Assembly (NCBI GenBank): GCA_014529385.2
Contig: CM043971.1
Span: 91,377,340-91,437,339 of the forward strand
From: Adiantum capillus-veneris
Lineage: Eukaryota > Streptophyta > Polypodiopsida > Polypodiales > Pteridaceae
Direction of reading: 5' to 3'
DNA length: 60,000 bases
The translations under genes were made by a program, and so were the position numbers. Positions 58,870-60,000 of this stretch are shown piece after piece. The first letter of the stretch is position 1. Every line of letters starts with the position of its first letter. The notes below the pieces were generated by a model, which searched no databases, was not told the DNA's origin, and saw nothing but the letters and a program-made list of their open reading frames with translations.

Positions 58870-60000
58870 ATGGAGGCTTCTCCGGGAAAAAGAAAAGGCA
58901 AGAACCTGGCAACGGAAGGTGCAGTACCCTATGCACTTCTACCCAATTCCTTAAAGCCAACAGCCACCTGGATACCTGCAGATGTGCAACAGGCAGCAGC
59001 CTTTCAGATCTATCAGGGTTCATATGTGGATGACAAAAGAAACTTAGTGGATACAGTGATGATTCCCAAGGAGGCAAAGAATTACTTGAAAAGATCACCG
59101 CAAAGGTCATGGCTCAAAAAAGTTGGCTTGTGGAACTTTGTATCACTACCACCAGTAGGGATAAATTTCAAGAGGGTACAACATCTAATAGAGACTATCC
59201 AAGAAGATGGAACTTGTAGAGTGGCAGGCATGGATAACGAAGTAATGGAGATCCAGATCACCAAAGAGATCATCAAAGAGGCATTGAAATTGTCAGATCA
59301 AGGAGCCAACATGAGAGAAAGAAGGAAAAACCTCACAGTCTACTTGCAAAAGTCCAAACTACCTTCTTTCGAACTCATAGCAAACCCGGAAGTAAGAGAA
59401 CTGACACAGATCTATAGTCAGTGTTTGTTGAGCTACAACAAAAGACCGCCAAGATACACCATGTCAACCACACTGACATGGGCTATGGGAATGACCCATG
59501 AGTTCTATATAGATCACGCGTCATATCTGTTTGAAGAAATGACAAAGCTAAGGCAGGACATACCAAATTACATTGCAGGAGGAGAAGTCCTAACCAGAGT
59601 AATATACCATGCCATAGGCGCGGCAGATCAGTTGCCACCTGCCCCTCATCAGAACGACTGGCTGGTATTCAGGGAGAATATCGAAGACAGATCACAAACG
59701 AAAGTACCGGCCTCTATTAACACCATTGGAGGACGCAAGCTGGAAAGAGTAACAAGAAGTACACAAGAAAAGATGGAAGAAGAAAGAAGAACCCAAGAGG
59801 AAGATGCCCGACTAAAGAAGCGGAAAGCGGAAATGGAAAACAACACCAGGTTGCAGAAGATAGCAAAAATGGAAAGGATGCTAGAAGGATTTGCTCTAGA
59901 AAGATCTCTACGAGGCGATGTAGGCGCCACTTGGAAACCTTCTAGTAGCACTTACACACTGAGAACGAAGAATAGAAACAACCCAGCTTTTGAGTTGGAC
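58870..60000 (+). CDS. Gypsy A 3' ORF (env position), partial
   Basis: ATG at 58,870 opens a frame of 377 codons with no stop to the window end, so the C-terminus is missing. Unlike gag it has no premature stop. Residues 1-15 are Lys-rich (MEASPGKRKGKN). Residues about 30-260 look globular, with 'GMDNEVMEIQITKEIIKEAL' near residue 118 and 'MSTTLTWAMGMTHEFYIDHA' near residue 198; this layout resembles the 'putative plant transposon protein' family (Transposase_32) and Athila ORF proteins, but I cannot confirm it. Residues about 295-340 are a charged coiled coil ('EKMEEERRTQEEDARLKKRK'). No signal peptide or membrane segment is visible in this part. It may be expressed from a spliced RNA (see splice sites). 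Confidence 0.8.
   Translation, partial: MEASPGKRKGKNLATEGAVPYALLPNSLKPTATWIPADVQQAAAFQIYQGSYVDDKRNLVDTVMIPKEAKNYLKRSPQRSWLKKVGLWNFVSLPPVGINFKRVQHLIETIQEDGTCRVAGMDNEVMEIQITKEIIKEALKLSDQGANMRERRKNLTVYLQKSKLPSFELIANPEVRELTQIYSQCLLSYNKRPPRYTMSTTLTWAMGMTHEFYIDHASYLFEEMTKLRQDIPNYIAGGEVLTRVIYHAIGAADQLPPAPHQNDWLVFRENIEDRSQTKVPASINTIGGRKLERVTRSTQEKMEEERRTQEEDARLKKRKAEMENNTRLQKIAKMERMLEGFALERSLRGDVGATWKPSSSTYTLRTKNRNNPAFELD

Larger units (their letters stand above)
47156..60000 (+). mobile_element. 'Gypsy A': giant Ty3/gypsy element, interior to window end
   Basis: Order: PBS, leader with palindrome array 1, gag, RT-RNase H, integrase, protease-like domain and basic tail, a 2-kb spacer, palindrome array 2, and a 3' ORF that runs off the window. 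The tRNA-Asp PBS, long interior and extra ORF after pol resemble Athila-type elements. The 3' LTR is not in the window, so the interior exceeds 12.8 kb. The two palindrome arrays and matching repeat motifs tie the 3' ORF to the same element; an alternative is a second related element inserted at about 57 kb, but no second LTR or PBS is visible there. Confidence 0.75.

Overview
This window reads as repeat-dense, intergenic nuclear DNA of a land plant. The evidence is plant-type Ty3/gypsy and Ty1/copia LTR retrotransposons, a plant L1-like LINE, an En/Spm (CACTA) transposon with TNP2 and Transposase_24-type genes, and long GT/GA/CT/AT microsatellites. A minus-strand reverse transcriptase of Penelope-like type suggests a seedless plant (fern or lycophyte) rather than a flowering plant; this is a weak inference. 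I found no convincing host gene, tRNA, rRNA or CRISPR array.

Layout. 1-474: broken Ty3/gypsy RT fragment. 0.5-5.5 kb: no recognisable gene, a 137-bp tandem duplication and microsatellites. 5.9-7.7 kb (-): decayed Penelope-like RT. 8.6-11.9 kb (+): copia pol pseudogene, followed by an inverted second copy of part of its integrase region. 15,238-18,266 (-): small non-autonomous LTR element with two 142-bp LTRs, PBS, PPT and near-matching 5-bp target duplication, lying between two diverged direct repeats. 21.8-26.9 kb (+): decayed LINE, with two further copies of its 3' tail nearby. 27-29.45 kb: microsatellite, minisatellite and the 3' end of another minus-strand LTR element. 29,454-40,301 (+): 'Gypsy B', an LTR element with a 921-bp 5' LTR, tRNA-Asp-type PBS, decayed gag and protease-like parts but no RT or integrase, an inverted LTR fragment and a 490-bp tandem duplication. 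40,302 to about 46.3 kb (-): CACTA transposon inserted in the 3' LTR of Gypsy B. About 46.4 to >60 kb (+): 'Gypsy A', a giant element that runs off the window.

The most interesting object is Gypsy A. It has a tRNA-Asp-type PBS (47,156), a leader with three copies of a perfect palindrome AGTCTATCGCGATAGACT spaced about 297 bp apart, gag (48,812-51,451), RT-RNase H, an integrase with two successive H2C2 zinc-finger modules, a protease-like domain placed after integrase, then a second cluster of four copies of the same palindrome, then a further ORF (58,870 to beyond the window end). The 16-bp core of the palindrome is identical in all seven copies although the surrounding repeat has diverged. 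A strong 5' splice site lies just before the gag ATG (48,776/48,777) and a plausible 3' splice site lies just before the downstream ORF (58,864/58,865), so a 10.1-kb splice could make a subgenomic mRNA for the downstream ORF, as for env-like genes of other elements. The four premature stops in gag and RNase H are all explainable as CAG/CAA to TAG/TAA, which fits deamination of a methylated, silenced copy.
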